Source: Cyanobacteria bacterium CG_2015-22_32_23
GTDB lineage: Bacteria; Cyanobacteriota; Cyanobacteriia; Cyanobacteriales; Cyanobacteriaceae
Assembly: GCA_009993045.1 (NCBI GenBank)
Contig: JAACUG010000083.1
Span: 1 to 64,000 of the forward strand
Reading direction: 5' to 3'
DNA length: 64,000 nucleotides
Below the pieces are notes generated by a model. That model ran no database searches. It was given only the letters and a program-made list of their open reading frames with translations, and had not been told where the DNA came from. Below, in pieces: positions 21,260 to 30,556 of this stretch (position 1 is the stretch's first letter; every line of letters starts with the position of its first letter). The position numbers and the translations under genes were made by a program.

Positions 21260-22699
21260 ATGAGCGCCGCCGTTAAAACCTTAGTTAATCAGCCTTATAA
21301 ATACGGATTTATTACAGATATTGAGTCAGATACTATTCCTAAAGGCTTAAGTGAAGATGTTGTCAGATTAATTTCTGCGAAGAAAAATGAGCCTGAGTTT
21401 ATGTTAGAATTTCGCCTCAAGGCTTATAGTCAATGGTTAAAAATGACTGAACCTACATGGGCTCATGTGGGTTATCCTAAAATTAATTACCAAGATATTA
21501 TTTATTATTCTGCACCTAAACAACAAAAAAAGAAACTTGATAGTTTAGATGAAGTTGATCCCACTCTCTTAGAAACCTTTGAAAAATTAGGTATCTCATT
21601 ATCTGAGCAAAAAAGATTAAGTAATGTTGCCGTTGATGCTATTTTTGATAGTGTTTCTATCGGTACAACTTTTAAAGAAAAATTAGCTAAAGATGGTGTC
21701 ATATTTTGCTCAATTTCTGAAGCTCTACAGGAACATCCTGAGTTAGTACAAAAATATTTAGGCAGTGTTGTACCTTCGGCGGATAACTATTTTGCCGCCC
21801 TTAACGGTGCTGTATTTAGTGATGGTTCATTCGTATTTATTCCCAAAGGTGTAAAATGTCCGATGGAATTATCTACTTATTTTCGGATTAATAACGGCGA
21901 TACGGGGCAATTTGAACGGACTTTAATTGTAGCAGAAGAAGGCGCATCCGTGAGCTATTTGGAAGGTTGTACTGCTCCTATGTATGATAGTAATCAACTT
22001 CATGCGGCAGTGGTGGAATTGGTGGCTTTAGATAACGCAGACATCAAATATTCTACCGTGCAAAATTGGTATGCAGGAGACGAAAAAGGTAAAGGCGGTA
22101 TTTATAATTTCGTTACCAAGCGCGGTTTATGTAAAGGGGTTAACTCGAAAATTTCTTGGACTCAAGTGGAGACTGGATCTGCGATAACATGGAAATATCC
22201 TAGCTGTGTTTTAGTGGGTGATAATTCTGTGGGGGAATTTTATTCCATCGCTTTAACAAATAATATGCAACAAGCCGATACTGGTACTAAAATGATTCAT
22301 ATTGGCAAAAATACTCGCAGTACGATTATTTCTAAGGGAATATCCGCAGGAAACTCTAAAAATAGCTATCGTGGATTAGTGAAAGTAGGGAATAAAGCCA
22401 CTGGTGCAAGAAATTACTCTCAATGTGATTCTATGCTGATTGGCGATAACGCTGAAGCTAACACCTTTCCTTATATTCAAGTGGACAATAACGGTGCTAG
22501 AGTTGAACATGAAGCCTCTACTTCTAAAATTGGTGAAGATCAATTGTTCTATTTTGCTCAACGAGGTATATCTGAAGAAGACGCAGTCTCAATGTTAGTA
22601 AGTGGTTTCTGTAAAGATGTTTTAAACGAGTTACCCATGGAATTTGCCGCCGAAGCTGATAAACTTCTCAGTCTCAAATTAGAAGGCAGTGTCGGATAA
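21260..22699 (+). CDS. sufB: Fe-S cluster assembly protein SufB
   Basis: SufB is the scaffold subunit of the SufBCD complex, the main Fe-S assembly machinery of cyanobacteria and plastids. At 479 residues it is full length. It has the conserved SufB beta-helix core with [19 protein letters not shown], the [10 protein letters not shown] segment and the C-terminal [22 protein letters not shown]. Downstream, where sufC, sufD and sufS normally follow, there is instead a palindrome-containing gap and a DNA methyltransferase gene. The upstream SufR site supports native regulation. Confidence 0.97.
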   Translation: MSAAVKTLVNQPYKYGFITDIESDTIPKGLSEDVVRLISAKKNEPEFMLEFRLKAYSQWLKMTEPTWAHVGYPKINYQDIIYYSAPKQQKKKLDSLDEVDPTLLETFEKLGISLSEQKRLSNVAVDAIFDSVSIGTTFKEKLAKDGVIFCSISEALQEHPELVQKYLGSVVPSADNYFAALNGAVFSDGSFVFIPKGVKCPMELSTYFRINNGDTGQFERTLIVAEEGASVSYLEGCTAPMYDSNQLHAAVVELVALDNADIKYSTVQNWYAGDEKGKGGIYNFVTKRGLCKGVNSKISWTQVETGSAITWKYPSCVLVGDNSVGEFYSIALTNNMQQADTGTKMIHIGKNTRSTIISKGISAGNSKNSYRGLVKVGNKATGARNYSQCDSMLIGDNAEANTFPYIQVDNNGARVEHEASTSKIGEDQLFYFAQRGISEEDAVSMLVSGFCKDVLNELPMEFAAEADKLLSLKLEGSVG

Positions 22700-22738
22700 T
22701 TGACAAGATTAGTTTTTATCACAATATACTCAATAAAG

Positions 22739-22754
22739 TCCCCATAATTGGGGA
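22739..22754. repeat. REP-like palindrome after sufB
   Basis: TCCCCATAATTGGGGA forms a perfect 6-bp stem with a 4-base loop, followed by ATTTAGGGGCG and a degenerate second CCTAATGGGGGATTTAG copy. The same CCCCA-N4-TGGGG core with a nearby ATTTAGGGG occurs after pilQ (there reversed) and, more loosely, after apcE. There is no T-tract directly after the stem, so it is not a clear terminator here. Confidence 0.6.
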
Positions 22755-22833
22755 TTTAGGGGCGAAATTAAGCAACATCAACCTAATGGGGGATTTAGTG
22801 GACGAAAAAAAAGCGAAATTTTGAGATATTAAA

Positions 22834-24522
22834 ATGATTAAAAAACTTTATTACGGTGATAATTTAGACATTCTTAAAAATCATATTAGTGATGAAATAA
22901 TAGATTTAATTTATCTTGATCCTCCTTTCAATTCTCAAGTAAATTATAACGTTATTTTTAACACTCCAAAAGGAGAAAAATCTGAGGCACAAATTACTGC
23001 TTTTGAAGATACTTGGACATGGAATATTGAGTCAGAAAGATGTATCCAAGATTTAAAACAAATTAGAGGAGATTTAGCGGAATTATTAGATTTATTAGTA
23101 CGCACTTTAGGTAAAAATTCCCTATCAGCTTACTTAGTAATGATGGCAATTCGGTTAGTAGAATTACATCGAGTTTTAAAGCCTACAGGTAGTTTATATC
23201 TTCATTGTGATCCTACTGCATCTCATTATTTAAAGATGATTTTAGACATTATTTTCGAGGCTAAAAACTTTAGAAATGAGATTATTTGGGAAAGAAGTAA
23301 AAATCGTTCTTCTATCAGTAAAAGTCTTCGTAAAGCCCATGATGTAATTTTATTTTATAGTAAGTCAAATAATTATATTTTTAACCTATTATATAAACAA
23401 TTATCAAAGGCATCTTTAGAAAATTATCGATACGAAGATGAAAAAGGAAAATATCGTTTAGTGCCTTTATTAGTAAGTGGTAAAAGAAATGGAGAAACAG
23501 GTAAAGTTTGGCGAGAAATTGATCCAAATAAACAAGGCAAATCAGGTATGCACTGGGTAACAATACCAGAAAAGTTAGAAGAATATGATCGACAAAATTT
23601 GATTATTTTTTCTAAAAACAATATTCCTAATTTAAAATATTATCTTGAAGATAATTCTGGAGTTCCATTAAGTGATAATTGGTATGATATACCTTTAATT
23701 TCTTCAAATTCAAAAGAATCTTTAGGTTATCCAACTCAAAAACCATTAAAATTATTAGAGAGAATCATCGAATCAAGTAGTAATGAAAATGACCTAATTT
23801 TAGATCCTTTTTGCGGTTGTGGTACAGCAGTTCATGCCTCCGAAAAATTAAATCGTCAATGGATTGGTATTGATATTACTCACCTTGCAATTTCCCTCAT
23901 TGAAAAACGTTTACGAGATGCTTTTAGTGAAAAATATTTAGATAATTCGGAAGATTTAATCAAGAAAAAAACAGACTTTTTTGAAGTAGAAGGTACACCA
24001 AAAACTTTAGATGCCGCCGTAGATTTATTTAACCGAGACGCTTATCAATTTCAATGGTGGGCAATCTCTCTGGTTAACGCTCAACCTTATCAAGGTAAGA
24101 AGAAAAAGGGTGCTGATTCTGGTATTGATGGTATTATTTATTTCGATGATTTTGATAGTAAAAAAAGTGAATCTGTTATCAAAAAAATTATTGTCAGTGT
24201 TAAAGGTGGTAAAAATATTAATGTATCCATGATTCGTGATTTACGAGGCACAATGGAAGCAAATAACGCTAGTATGGGGTTTTTTATTACTCTTACTTCT
24301 CCCACAAAACCGATGATTCAAGAAGCAGCAAAAGCAGGTTTTTATCAAGCAGGAAATGGGAAAAAATATCCAGTAATTCAAGTCTTTAGTATTGAAGGTT
24401 TAATTAATGGTAATGAAGAAGCAAAATATTATGATTTAAGTTGGGGAAAAAGTACTTTTAAACAAGCACAAAAAGAGCGAGAATCTAATGGAAAACAAAT
24501 AGAAATTAACGGTATTTATTGA
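22834..24522 (+). CDS. DNA methyltransferase fused to an Mrr-type endonuclease-like domain
   Basis: Residues 1-350 are an N4/N6 amino-methyltransferase of the beta class. The catalytic motif DPPF is at 29-32 (YLDPPFN) and the SAM-binding motif LDPFCGCGTA is near 323-332, the motif order of type III Mod and related enzymes. The remaining 210 residues resemble the Mrr_cat/PD-(D/E)xK fold, with GADSGIDGIIYF near 427-438 and IIVSVKGG near 451-458. The usual Q/E of the VQVK motif is Ser. One chain could therefore modify and restrict DNA, or recognise methylation. No separate Res or specificity gene is adjacent. It lies directly after sufB and looks acquired. Confidence 0.85.
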   Translation: MIKKLYYGDNLDILKNHISDEIIDLIYLDPPFNSQVNYNVIFNTPKGEKSEAQITAFEDTWTWNIESERCIQDLKQIRGDLAELLDLLVRTLGKNSLSAYLVMMAIRLVELHRVLKPTGSLYLHCDPTASHYLKMILDIIFEAKNFRNEIIWERSKNRSSISKSLRKAHDVILFYSKSNNYIFNLLYKQLSKASLENYRYEDEKGKYRLVPLLVSGKRNGETGKVWREIDPNKQGKSGMHWVTIPEKLEEYDRQNLIIFSKNNIPNLKYYLEDNSGVPLSDNWYDIPLISSNSKESLGYPTQKPLKLLERIIESSSNENDLILDPFCGCGTAVHASEKLNRQWIGIDITHLAISLIEKRLRDAFSEKYLDNSEDLIKKKTDFFEVEGTPKTLDAAVDLFNRDAYQFQWWAISLVNAQPYQGKKKKGADSGIDGIIYFDDFDSKKSESVIKKIIVSVKGGKNINVSMIRDLRGTMEANNASMGFFITLTSPTKPMIQEAAKAGFYQAGNGKKYPVIQVFSIEGLINGNEEAKYYDLSWGKSTFKQAQKERESNGKQIEINGIY

Positions 24523-24569
24523 TAAGTAAGGAATATAATGCTAGTCTTACTCAATTCTTAACTTTTTAA

Positions 24570-24610
24570 TGTACGGTATCGTACAGACAATTCCGTAATA
24601 TTGCTAACAT
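24570..24610 (+). promoter_or_regulatory. NtcA-type promoter upstream of first crp-like gene
   Basis: TGTACGGTATCGTACA at 24570-24585 is a perfect TGTA-N8-TACA palindrome, the extended NtcA box. TAACAT at 24605-24610 fits the TA-N3-T -10 element and lies 20 bases after the TAC half-site, within the range known for NtcA-activated promoters. The flanking AA before and GACAA after are shared with the second site at 25463. A Crp-family regulator other than NtcA, including the adjacent gene product, could also use it. Confidence 0.65.
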
Positions 24611-24646
24611 AATTATGTATGGATATTAAGTTTTGAAAATATACCC

Positions 24647-25363
24647 TTGAGCAAATATAAATTATCTCCCGTTAATCAATTATTAAGGACTTTACCCATT
24701 GAGGAATATCAAAGACTTGCACCCCATTTACAAGAATTGGTATTAGTGTCAGGTCAAGTGTTACACGAACCCTATGAAGAAATTAAGTCTGTCTATTTTC
24801 CCATTACTGCCATGATTTCTCTGGTATCTATTATGGAAAATGGCTCAACTACAGAAATTGGCTTGATAGGCAATGAAGGAATGATTGGATTACCGATATT
24901 TTTAGGAGGAGAATACACCATTAGTCGTGCCATTGTGCAAATGTCGGGCAAAAGCTGGAAAATAAGCTCAGATATTGTCTTGCGTGAATTTAAGGAAGCA
25001 GGTACATTACAAAAAATATTACTTCTTCATACCCAAGCTAGATTAACTCAAATTGCCCAAAGTGCTGCTTGTAATCGTCAACATAAAATTGAAGCACGAT
25101 TGGCACGATGGTTATTATCAGTCTATGATTGCGTCTTAAAAGATGAATTAGACTTGACTCAAGAATTTATTTCTAATATGTTAGGTGTTCGTCGTGCAGG
25201 AGTAACTATTGCCGCTAATGCTTTACAAGATGCAGGAATAATTCGTTATAACCGAGGTAAAATTGTTATTCTTGATCATAAAAAACTTGAAGAAACTTCC
25301 TGTGAATGTTATCGAGTTGTACAAAAAGAATTTTTACGATTACTCGGATCTCGTAGGGGCTAA
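24647..25363 (+). CDS. Crp/Fnr-family transcriptional regulator, paralogue 1
   Basis: A 238-residue regulator. The N-terminal jelly roll (about 15-130) carries VYFPITAMISLVSIMENGSTTEIGLIGNEGMIGLPIFLGG. A C-terminal helix-turn-helix carries LGVRRAGVTIAANALQDAGI and a terminal TSCECYRVVQKEF. This subgroup lacks the cAMP-binding RxS motif and its ligand is unknown. The only plausible start is TTG at 24647, without a clear Shine-Dalgarno. The gene sits 37 bp after an NtcA-type promoter. It is closely similar to the gene at 27278, with which it brackets a diguanylate cyclase. Confidence 0.85.
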   Translation: MSKYKLSPVNQLLRTLPIEEYQRLAPHLQELVLVSGQVLHEPYEEIKSVYFPITAMISLVSIMENGSTTEIGLIGNEGMIGLPIFLGGEYTISRAIVQMSGKSWKISSDIVLREFKEAGTLQKILLLHTQARLTQIAQSAACNRQHKIEARLARWLLSVYDCVLKDELDLTQEFISNMLGVRRAGVTIAANALQDAGIIRYNRGKIVILDHKKLEETSCECYRVVQKEFLRLLGSRRG

Positions 25364-25462
25364 TAAATAATTAACAATTGGGTATTAACCATCAATAATC
25401 GAAGTAAAATGCTAGAGAATGAAGGTAAAATAACTATCAACTATGAATAATAAAATATCTAA

Positions 25463-25505
25463 TGTACCATACAGTACAGACAAAATTTAAGAATACAACT
25501 AAAAT
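25463..25505 (+). promoter_or_regulatory. NtcA-type promoter upstream of diguanylate cyclase
   Basis: TGTACCATACAGTACA at 25463-25478 matches TGTA-N8-TACA perfectly, and TAAAAT at 25500-25505 (TA-N3-T) follows 22 bases after the TAC. This is the canonical class II NtcA promoter layout. A start near 25512 would give a leader of about 157 nt before the GGDEF gene. AATGTAC...GTACAGACAA is shared with the site at 24570. The rest of the 305-bp gap is AT-rich and holds nothing else I can name. Confidence 0.65.
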
Positions 25506-25668
25506 TAAATTAGACTAAATTGTTCTTAATAATATATCAAATAGTGTTAGGGCTTACCAGCTATTACCTCTTTTAATTAAAAATTTTTACAGCGTATTTT
25601 AGATACATAAAATATATACAGATCAGTCTAGGTAAATTTTAAATAGTTATAAGCAAGAGGATTTTATT

Positions 25669-27165
25669 ATGACGTATCAAGTTTTTAACTCTACTTTACC
25701 CATTGTGAAAACAGAAATTGATCAGTTTTTAAAAAATTATTCTAGTGACCATTATTATAAAAAAGCATTATCTATTCCTTATTTTCGTCAAAAATTAATT
25801 GCTAAAATTCTCAATATAATTCCTAATAAACATATCATCATTGATGAGTGTTATAATTTCGCCGATGATTTAACTTTTTGTATTGGTTCATTAGAAGAAC
25901 AATTGTTAATTAATAAGCAAATTATGGATAATTTAAATCAAATTGTTGAAGAATATAATCAATTTAATAAAACTCATAATAACCAAAATTATAACTATCC
26001 AAAACAAAGTACAATTAACCTAAATGAACTGTTTTGGTGGATTAGATTTGATACAGTAAAACCTTTTGCTACTTACTATTTTGGTCCTTTTGATAGCGTC
26101 TCAGAAGCCTCTAAAAATTGTAGTGGTTATCTTGAAGACTTAATGGCAGAAAATGCTCAAGAAATTAGTTTTTCTTTTCAATTTATGAATCCTCCGTCAT
26201 TGACTGTTATTAATGATATGGAAGATTTACAAATAGAAAATGAACAATTATTAGAAAGTTTATGGAATACTGAAAAAGAAAATAAGTATTATGAAAATCT
26301 ATTTTTAAGTTCTCCTGATAGTTGCTTAATTATCAATCAAGATAACATCATAACAGTGGTAAATAAAAATGCAGAAATACTGCTTAAAACATCTAAAGAA
26401 AAGTTAGTCAATCAACCTTTAAATTCTTTTCTTAATGCTTCTAATATAGATAGTTTTTCTCATTTTCTTCTTTCCTTAAACAGCAAAACTGATCAAGATC
26501 ATAAACAATCTTTTCTTAGTTTAAATTTATTATTACCTGATAAATCTACTCTTAATGTGAGCATGAAAATATCAGCCATAAACAATCATCATAATCATAT
26601 TATCGGTTGGTATTTATCTTTTCATGATGTAACTGAACTTCAACAAAGACAAGATGAACTTTATCATCAATCCCGTAATGATTGTCTAACAAATTTACCA
26701 AATCGCCGCTCATTATTAGAATTTTTAGACAGTATTTTAAATGAAGCAGAAAAAAACTATTCTAGTCAATTTGCTGTATTATATTTAGACATCAATAAGT
26801 TTAAAATAATTAATGATACTTTTGGACACTTAGTAGGAGATCAAGTTTTAATTACTTTAGCAAAACGATTAATTACTTGTGTCAGAAGTTTTGACCATGT
26901 CGCTCGATTGAGTGGTGATGAATTTATGATTGTTCTTAGTCATATTCATTCTACCGAAGAAGCCAGAGATTGTGCCAATCGGATACAAGAATCATTATCA
27001 AACTGTTTTCATATTGATGACCATGATATTATGGTTAGCGTTAGTATTGGTATTGTTATTGGAACTCCTAAAGTTTCTAAAATATCTACTTTGTTAGCTA
27101 ATGCTGATATAGCGATGTATCAAGCAAAATATAATGGACAACTTTTTTCCATGTATCGTTGTTAA
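25669..27165 (+). CDS. Diguanylate cyclase with DUF1816 and PAS domains
   Basis: A 498-residue soluble signalling protein. Residues 1-95 are helical and unrecognised. Residues about 119-180 match DUF1816 (LFWWIRFDTVKPFATYYFGP...YLEDLMAENAQEI...PPSLTVI), a small cyanobacterial domain of unknown role usually seen in short stand-alone proteins. A PAS domain spans about 205-322, and a GGDEF domain about 330-497 with the active-site loop RLSGDEF (SGDEF at 415-419), a variant compatible with c-di-GMP synthesis. No EAL domain and no RxxD inhibitory site is obvious. A good AAGAGGATTTT ribosome site precedes the ATG. It is flanked by two crp-like genes. Confidence 0.9.
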   Translation: MTYQVFNSTLPIVKTEIDQFLKNYSSDHYYKKALSIPYFRQKLIAKILNIIPNKHIIIDECYNFADDLTFCIGSLEEQLLINKQIMDNLNQIVEEYNQFNKTHNNQNYNYPKQSTINLNELFWWIRFDTVKPFATYYFGPFDSVSEASKNCSGYLEDLMAENAQEISFSFQFMNPPSLTVINDMEDLQIENEQLLESLWNTEKENKYYENLFLSSPDSCLIINQDNIITVVNKNAEILLKTSKEKLVNQPLNSFLNASNIDSFSHFLLSLNSKTDQDHKQSFLSLNLLLPDKSTLNVSMKISAINNHHNHIIGWYLSFHDVTELQQRQDELYHQSRNDCLTNLPNRRSLLEFLDSILNEAEKNYSSQFAVLYLDINKFKIINDTFGHLVGDQVLITLAKRLITCVRSFDHVARLSGDEFMIVLSHIHSTEEARDCANRIQESLSNCFHIDDHDIMVSVSIGIVIGTPKVSKISTLLANADIAMYQAKYNGQLFSMYRC

Positions 27166-27277
27166 ATTTTAAGATTCTATAGCAAAAAGTAAAGGGATTA
27201 AAATTAATTTTTTTACTTTTCCTTACTAATATTTAACAATCAATCTTTATTAAGTTACGATTAAGAACCCATTAAGT

Positions 27278-27994
27278 TTGTATAAAGTGCAAAATAACCT
27301 AATTTTAGATAATCAAATTTTAGCTGTAATACCTAAAGAGCAATATCAAGCACTTTTTGCTAATTTAGAAAATGTCTCTCTAATATCAGGACAAGTTATA
27401 TATAAGTTACACCAAAAAATTGATCATGTGTATTTCCCCCTTCATTCTATGATTTCTTTAGTATCAGTATTAAAAAATAAAGCTACTACGGAAATCGGCT
27501 TAATTGGGAATGAAGGATTTGTAGGACTTCCTGTCTTTTTAGGTGGTAATTATGCCACCAGTGACACCATTGTGCAAATACCAGACAGCGCCATGAGATT
27601 AGAGGCAAAAATATTTAAAGAAGAGTCTCACCGTATCGGAAAACTTCAAGAAATATTATTACTCTATACTCAGGCTAGAATTACCCAAATATCTCAAAAC
27701 GCTGTTTGTAAATGTCATCATCCTATTAACAATCAATTTGCTTGTTGGCTACTATATGCCCATGATTGTGTTAATCAAGATGAATTACCTTTAACTCAAC
27801 AATTTATCGCCCAAATGTTAGGAGTGCGTCGGGCTACTGTTACTCTTGTGGCACAAAAATTTCAAGAAAAAGGGATTATCCGTTATGCTCGTGGTAACAT
27901 TACAATCTTAAACCGAGATCTTTTAGAGTCTAATGCTTGTGAATGTTACGATTTTGTCAAGTCAGAATTTTCCCGATTATTGAATTTTACTTAA
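27278..27994 (+). CDS. Crp/Fnr-family transcriptional regulator, paralogue 2
   Basis: A 238-residue paralogue of the gene at 24647, with the same length and matching blocks: VYFPLHSMISLVSVLKNKATTEIGLIGNEGFVGLPVFLGG, LGVRRATVTLVAQKFQEKGI and SNACECYDFVKSEF. Sensor-domain divergence is mainly in the 100-165 region. The start is TTG at 27278 or the in-frame GTG at 27287; neither has a strong ribosome site. No NtcA-type palindrome is present upstream, so it may rely on readthrough from the GGDEF gene 112 bp away. It converges on hemF. Confidence 0.85.
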   Translation: MYKVQNNLILDNQILAVIPKEQYQALFANLENVSLISGQVIYKLHQKIDHVYFPLHSMISLVSVLKNKATTEIGLIGNEGFVGLPVFLGGNYATSDTIVQIPDSAMRLEAKIFKEESHRIGKLQEILLLYTQARITQISQNAVCKCHHPINNQFACWLLYAHDCVNQDELPLTQQFIAQMLGVRRATVTLVAQKFQEKGIIRYARGNITILNRDLLESNACECYDFVKSEFSRLLNFT

Positions 27995-28005
27995 CTTCTT
28001 ACTCC

Positions 28006-29028
28006 TTATTCTTCCGCCCAATTTTGGGGTTTTAAAAACACTTCATATAATTGGGCTTCGGGGGTATTTGGTTCAGGTTTATAGCCATATTCCCAACGTA
28101 CAAGGGGAGGTAGTGACATTAATATTGATTCCGTACGACCATTGGTTTGTAGCCCAAAAATAGTACCTCTGTCATAGACTAAATTAAATTCGACATAGCG
28201 ACCACGACGATATAATTGAAAATCCCGTTCACGATGCCCATATTCTGTATTTTGACGTTTTTCGGCAATAGGCACATAAGCAGGTAAAAAAGCTCTACTA
28301 CAATCTTGTACAAAAGCAAATAAATCTTCCCAACTACGATTATCTTGAGGTGGTAATGCCCGACTATAATTAGCTGCTTCTTTATCACTATGAGGGCCAC
28401 GATAAAGAGGATCTGTACCGTCTTGGTAATCAAAAAATAATCCACCTATACCTCTAGTTTCATCACGATGTTTGAGATAAAAATATTCATCACACCAACG
28501 CTTAAAAACAGGATAATATTCAGGATGATGTTGATCACAGGCTTGTTTAAAAGTAGTATGAAAATGTTTAGCATCTTCAGCAAAAGGATAATAAGGCGTT
28601 AAATCTGCACCACCACCAAACCACCACACAGGCCCTGCTTCAAAATAACGATAGTTAAGGTGTACAGTAGGAATGTAAGGGTTTTTAGGATGTAAAACCA
28701 TAGATGTCCCCGTAGCATAAAAAGAATGTCCTTCCGCTTCAGGACGTTGTTGTAATATACTCGGAGGAAGATGATTTCCCCAAACTTCGGAAAAGTTAAC
28801 CCCTCCTTGTTCAAAAATATTACCATCTGTCATTACCCGTGTGCGACCGCCGCCTCCTTCTTCCCGTTGCCAACTATCTTCGATAAATTTACCTTTACCG
28901 TCTAAGGTTTCTAAACCTGAGCAAATCTCGTCTTGTATCGTTTTCATAAATTGACTAACTCTTGCTTTTGCATCTTCAGGAGGAAAAGAAGTTATCACAG
29001 GAGATTGTTTTTCTGAGGTAGTAGTCAT
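28006..29028 (-). CDS. hemF: Oxygen-dependent coproporphyrinogen III oxidase
   Basis: HemF oxidatively decarboxylates coproporphyrinogen III to protoporphyrinogen IX in haem and chlorophyll synthesis, using O2. The protein has 340 residues and shows the family blocks [50 protein letters not shown] and [29 protein letters not shown] (in parts). No HemN gene is adjacent. The 184 bp between it and dnaB hold no site I can support. Confidence 0.97.
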   Translation of the reverse strand: MTTTSEKQSPVITSFPPEDAKARVSQFMKTIQDEICSGLETLDGKGKFIEDSWQREEGGGGRTRVMTDGNIFEQGGVNFSEVWGNHLPPSILQQRPEAEGHSFYATGTSMVLHPKNPYIPTVHLNYRYFEAGPVWWFGGGADLTPYYPFAEDAKHFHTTFKQACDQHHPEYYPVFKRWCDEYFYLKHRDETRGIGGLFFDYQDGTDPLYRGPHSDKEAANYSRALPPQDNRSWEDLFAFVQDCSRAFLPAYVPIAEKRQNTEYGHRERDFQLYRRGRYVEFNLVYDRGTIFGLQTNGRTESILMSLPPLVRWEYGYKPEPNTPEAQLYEVFLKPQNWAEE

Positions 29029-29212
29029 GTTCTTATAAATATTTACTAATATAACCTACAATCTACCAATCTAAACTGTCAGAGCAACTTTAGACTATGA
29101 TTATTTGTAGATCTTAATATTCTGCAACACTGAAATCCTAAAAAAATATTATGTATTTCTTTGCTCCTTTACACTACTAAAAATTACTGAGTTAGGTATT
29201 AGATGTTAAAAA

Positions 29213-30556
29213 CTATCTTTGCTTGATGTTTAAAAATTGGGTTAATTCTGGACGAAATATGAGTTTAACTTGTCCTGTAGGTCCATTACGATGTTTAGCG
29301 ATAATTACTTCCGCAACACCTTGATCAACCGTATCAGGATGGTAATATTCATCACGATATAACATCATGACTAAATCTGCATCTTGCTCGATAGATCCAG
29401 ACTCACGCAAATCTGATAACATAGGACGTTTATTGGTACGTTGTTCGACTGCACGACTAAGCTGAGATAATGCAATAATCGGGGCATTTATTTCCCTTGC
29501 CAAACTTTTTAACGAGCGGGTAATTCTCGATAATTCTTGTACACGATTATCACTACTACCCTGCATTAATTGTAAATAATCGATTAAAACTAAGCCTAAT
29601 TTGCCTTTTTTTTCTGCTTGTAAACGACGAACTTCTGAACGCATTTGCATAACAGTTAAATTACCGCTATCATCAATATAAATTGGTAACTCAGATAATT
29701 TCCCCATAGCCGTCATTAAAGGTTCCATTTCTTGCTCTGTAATTCTACCAGTTCTTAATCTGCTACTTTCTAATTTTCCCTCCGCCGAAAGTAATCTCAT
29801 GGCTAGTTGTTCCCTTGACATTTCTAAGCTAAAAATAGCTACGGCTAAATCATGTTGTTTAGCAATATTTGCTGCAATATTTAAGGCAAAACTTGTTTTT
29901 CCCATGGCAGGACGACCAGCTATAATAATTAAATCAGAAGGCTGAAAACCACCGCCCATTAAAGCATCTAAATCATAAAAATCACTACTAAGGCCAGGTA
30001 AAGCTAGTTTTTCTTGAAAGTTTTGAATTTCGGTAAAAGTATCAATTAAAGTATCTGAAATAGGGATTAATCCTTGTTGAATTCTTGCTTGAGTAAGTTT
30101 AAATATTTTTTGTTCTGCTTCATCTAAAACTTGATCTAAATCTTTCGTTGTATCATAACCTAATTCGCTAATTTCTTTAGCTGTAGTTATTAATAATCGC
30201 CTAACATATTTATCCGTAATTAAAGGTACATAACGGTCAATATTAGCAGAAGAAACAGTACGATCTAGTAAACTAACTATTTTAGGAGTACCACCAATTT
30301 TGTCTAATAAATTATGATCATTTAACCATGTACTAATCGTCATTAAATCTACTGGTTGCCCTTGAAAATATAAATTTCTGGCGGCTTCATAAATTTGGCG
30401 ATGACCATTGACATAAAAGGCTTCTGGTGGTAGTATATCAATAATTTTACCCATAGCGTTAGGATCAAATAAAATTCCTCCTAAAATGATTTCCTCTGCT
30501 TCTATATTCTGTGGTGGTAAAGAGGTTGCGGCTAAATCTGGGGTAAAGTCGTTCAT
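29213..30556 (-). CDS. dnaB: Replicative DNA helicase DnaB
   Basis: The hexameric replication-fork helicase. The N-terminal primase-interacting domain (about 1-150) contains PQNIEAEEIILGGILFD. The RecA-like motor has Walker A GRPAMGKTSF near 215, Walker B LGLVLIDYLQLM and the C-terminal KHRNGPTGQVKL. At 447 residues it is uninterrupted, with no intein, although DnaB inteins are frequent in cyanobacteria. It stands alone in its neighbourhood. Confidence 0.97.
   Translation of the reverse strand: MNDFTPDLAATSLPPQNIEAEEIILGGILFDPNAMGKIIDILPPEAFYVNGHRQIYEAARNLYFQGQPVDLMTISTWLNDHNLLDKIGGTPKIVSLLDRTVSSANIDRYVPLITDKYVRRLLITTAKEISELGYDTTKDLDQVLDEAEQKIFKLTQARIQQGLIPISDTLIDTFTEIQNFQEKLALPGLSSDFYDLDALMGGGFQPSDLIIIAGRPAMGKTSFALNIAANIAKQHDLAVAIFSLEMSREQLAMRLLSAEGKLESSRLRTGRITEQEMEPLMTAMGKLSELPIYIDDSGNLTVMQMRSEVRRLQAEKKGKLGLVLIDYLQLMQGSSDNRVQELSRITRSLKSLAREINAPIIALSQLSRAVEQRTNKRPMLSDLRESGSIEQDADLVMMLYRDEYYHPDTVDQGVAEVIIAKHRNGPTGQVKLIFRPELTQFLNIKQR

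Noticed and set aside
24570-24585. TGTAC-N6-GTACA palindrome as a LexA box
   Set aside because: Cyanobacterial LexA boxes (RGTAC-N3-DGTWCB) have a shorter spacing and a different right half; TGTA-N8-TACA with a -10 at the right distance fits NtcA better.
28179-28826. Minus-strand ORFs of 75-88 codons inside hemF
   Set aside because: They are alternative frames of the same strand with hydrophobic, Ile/Val-rich translations and no conserved motif.
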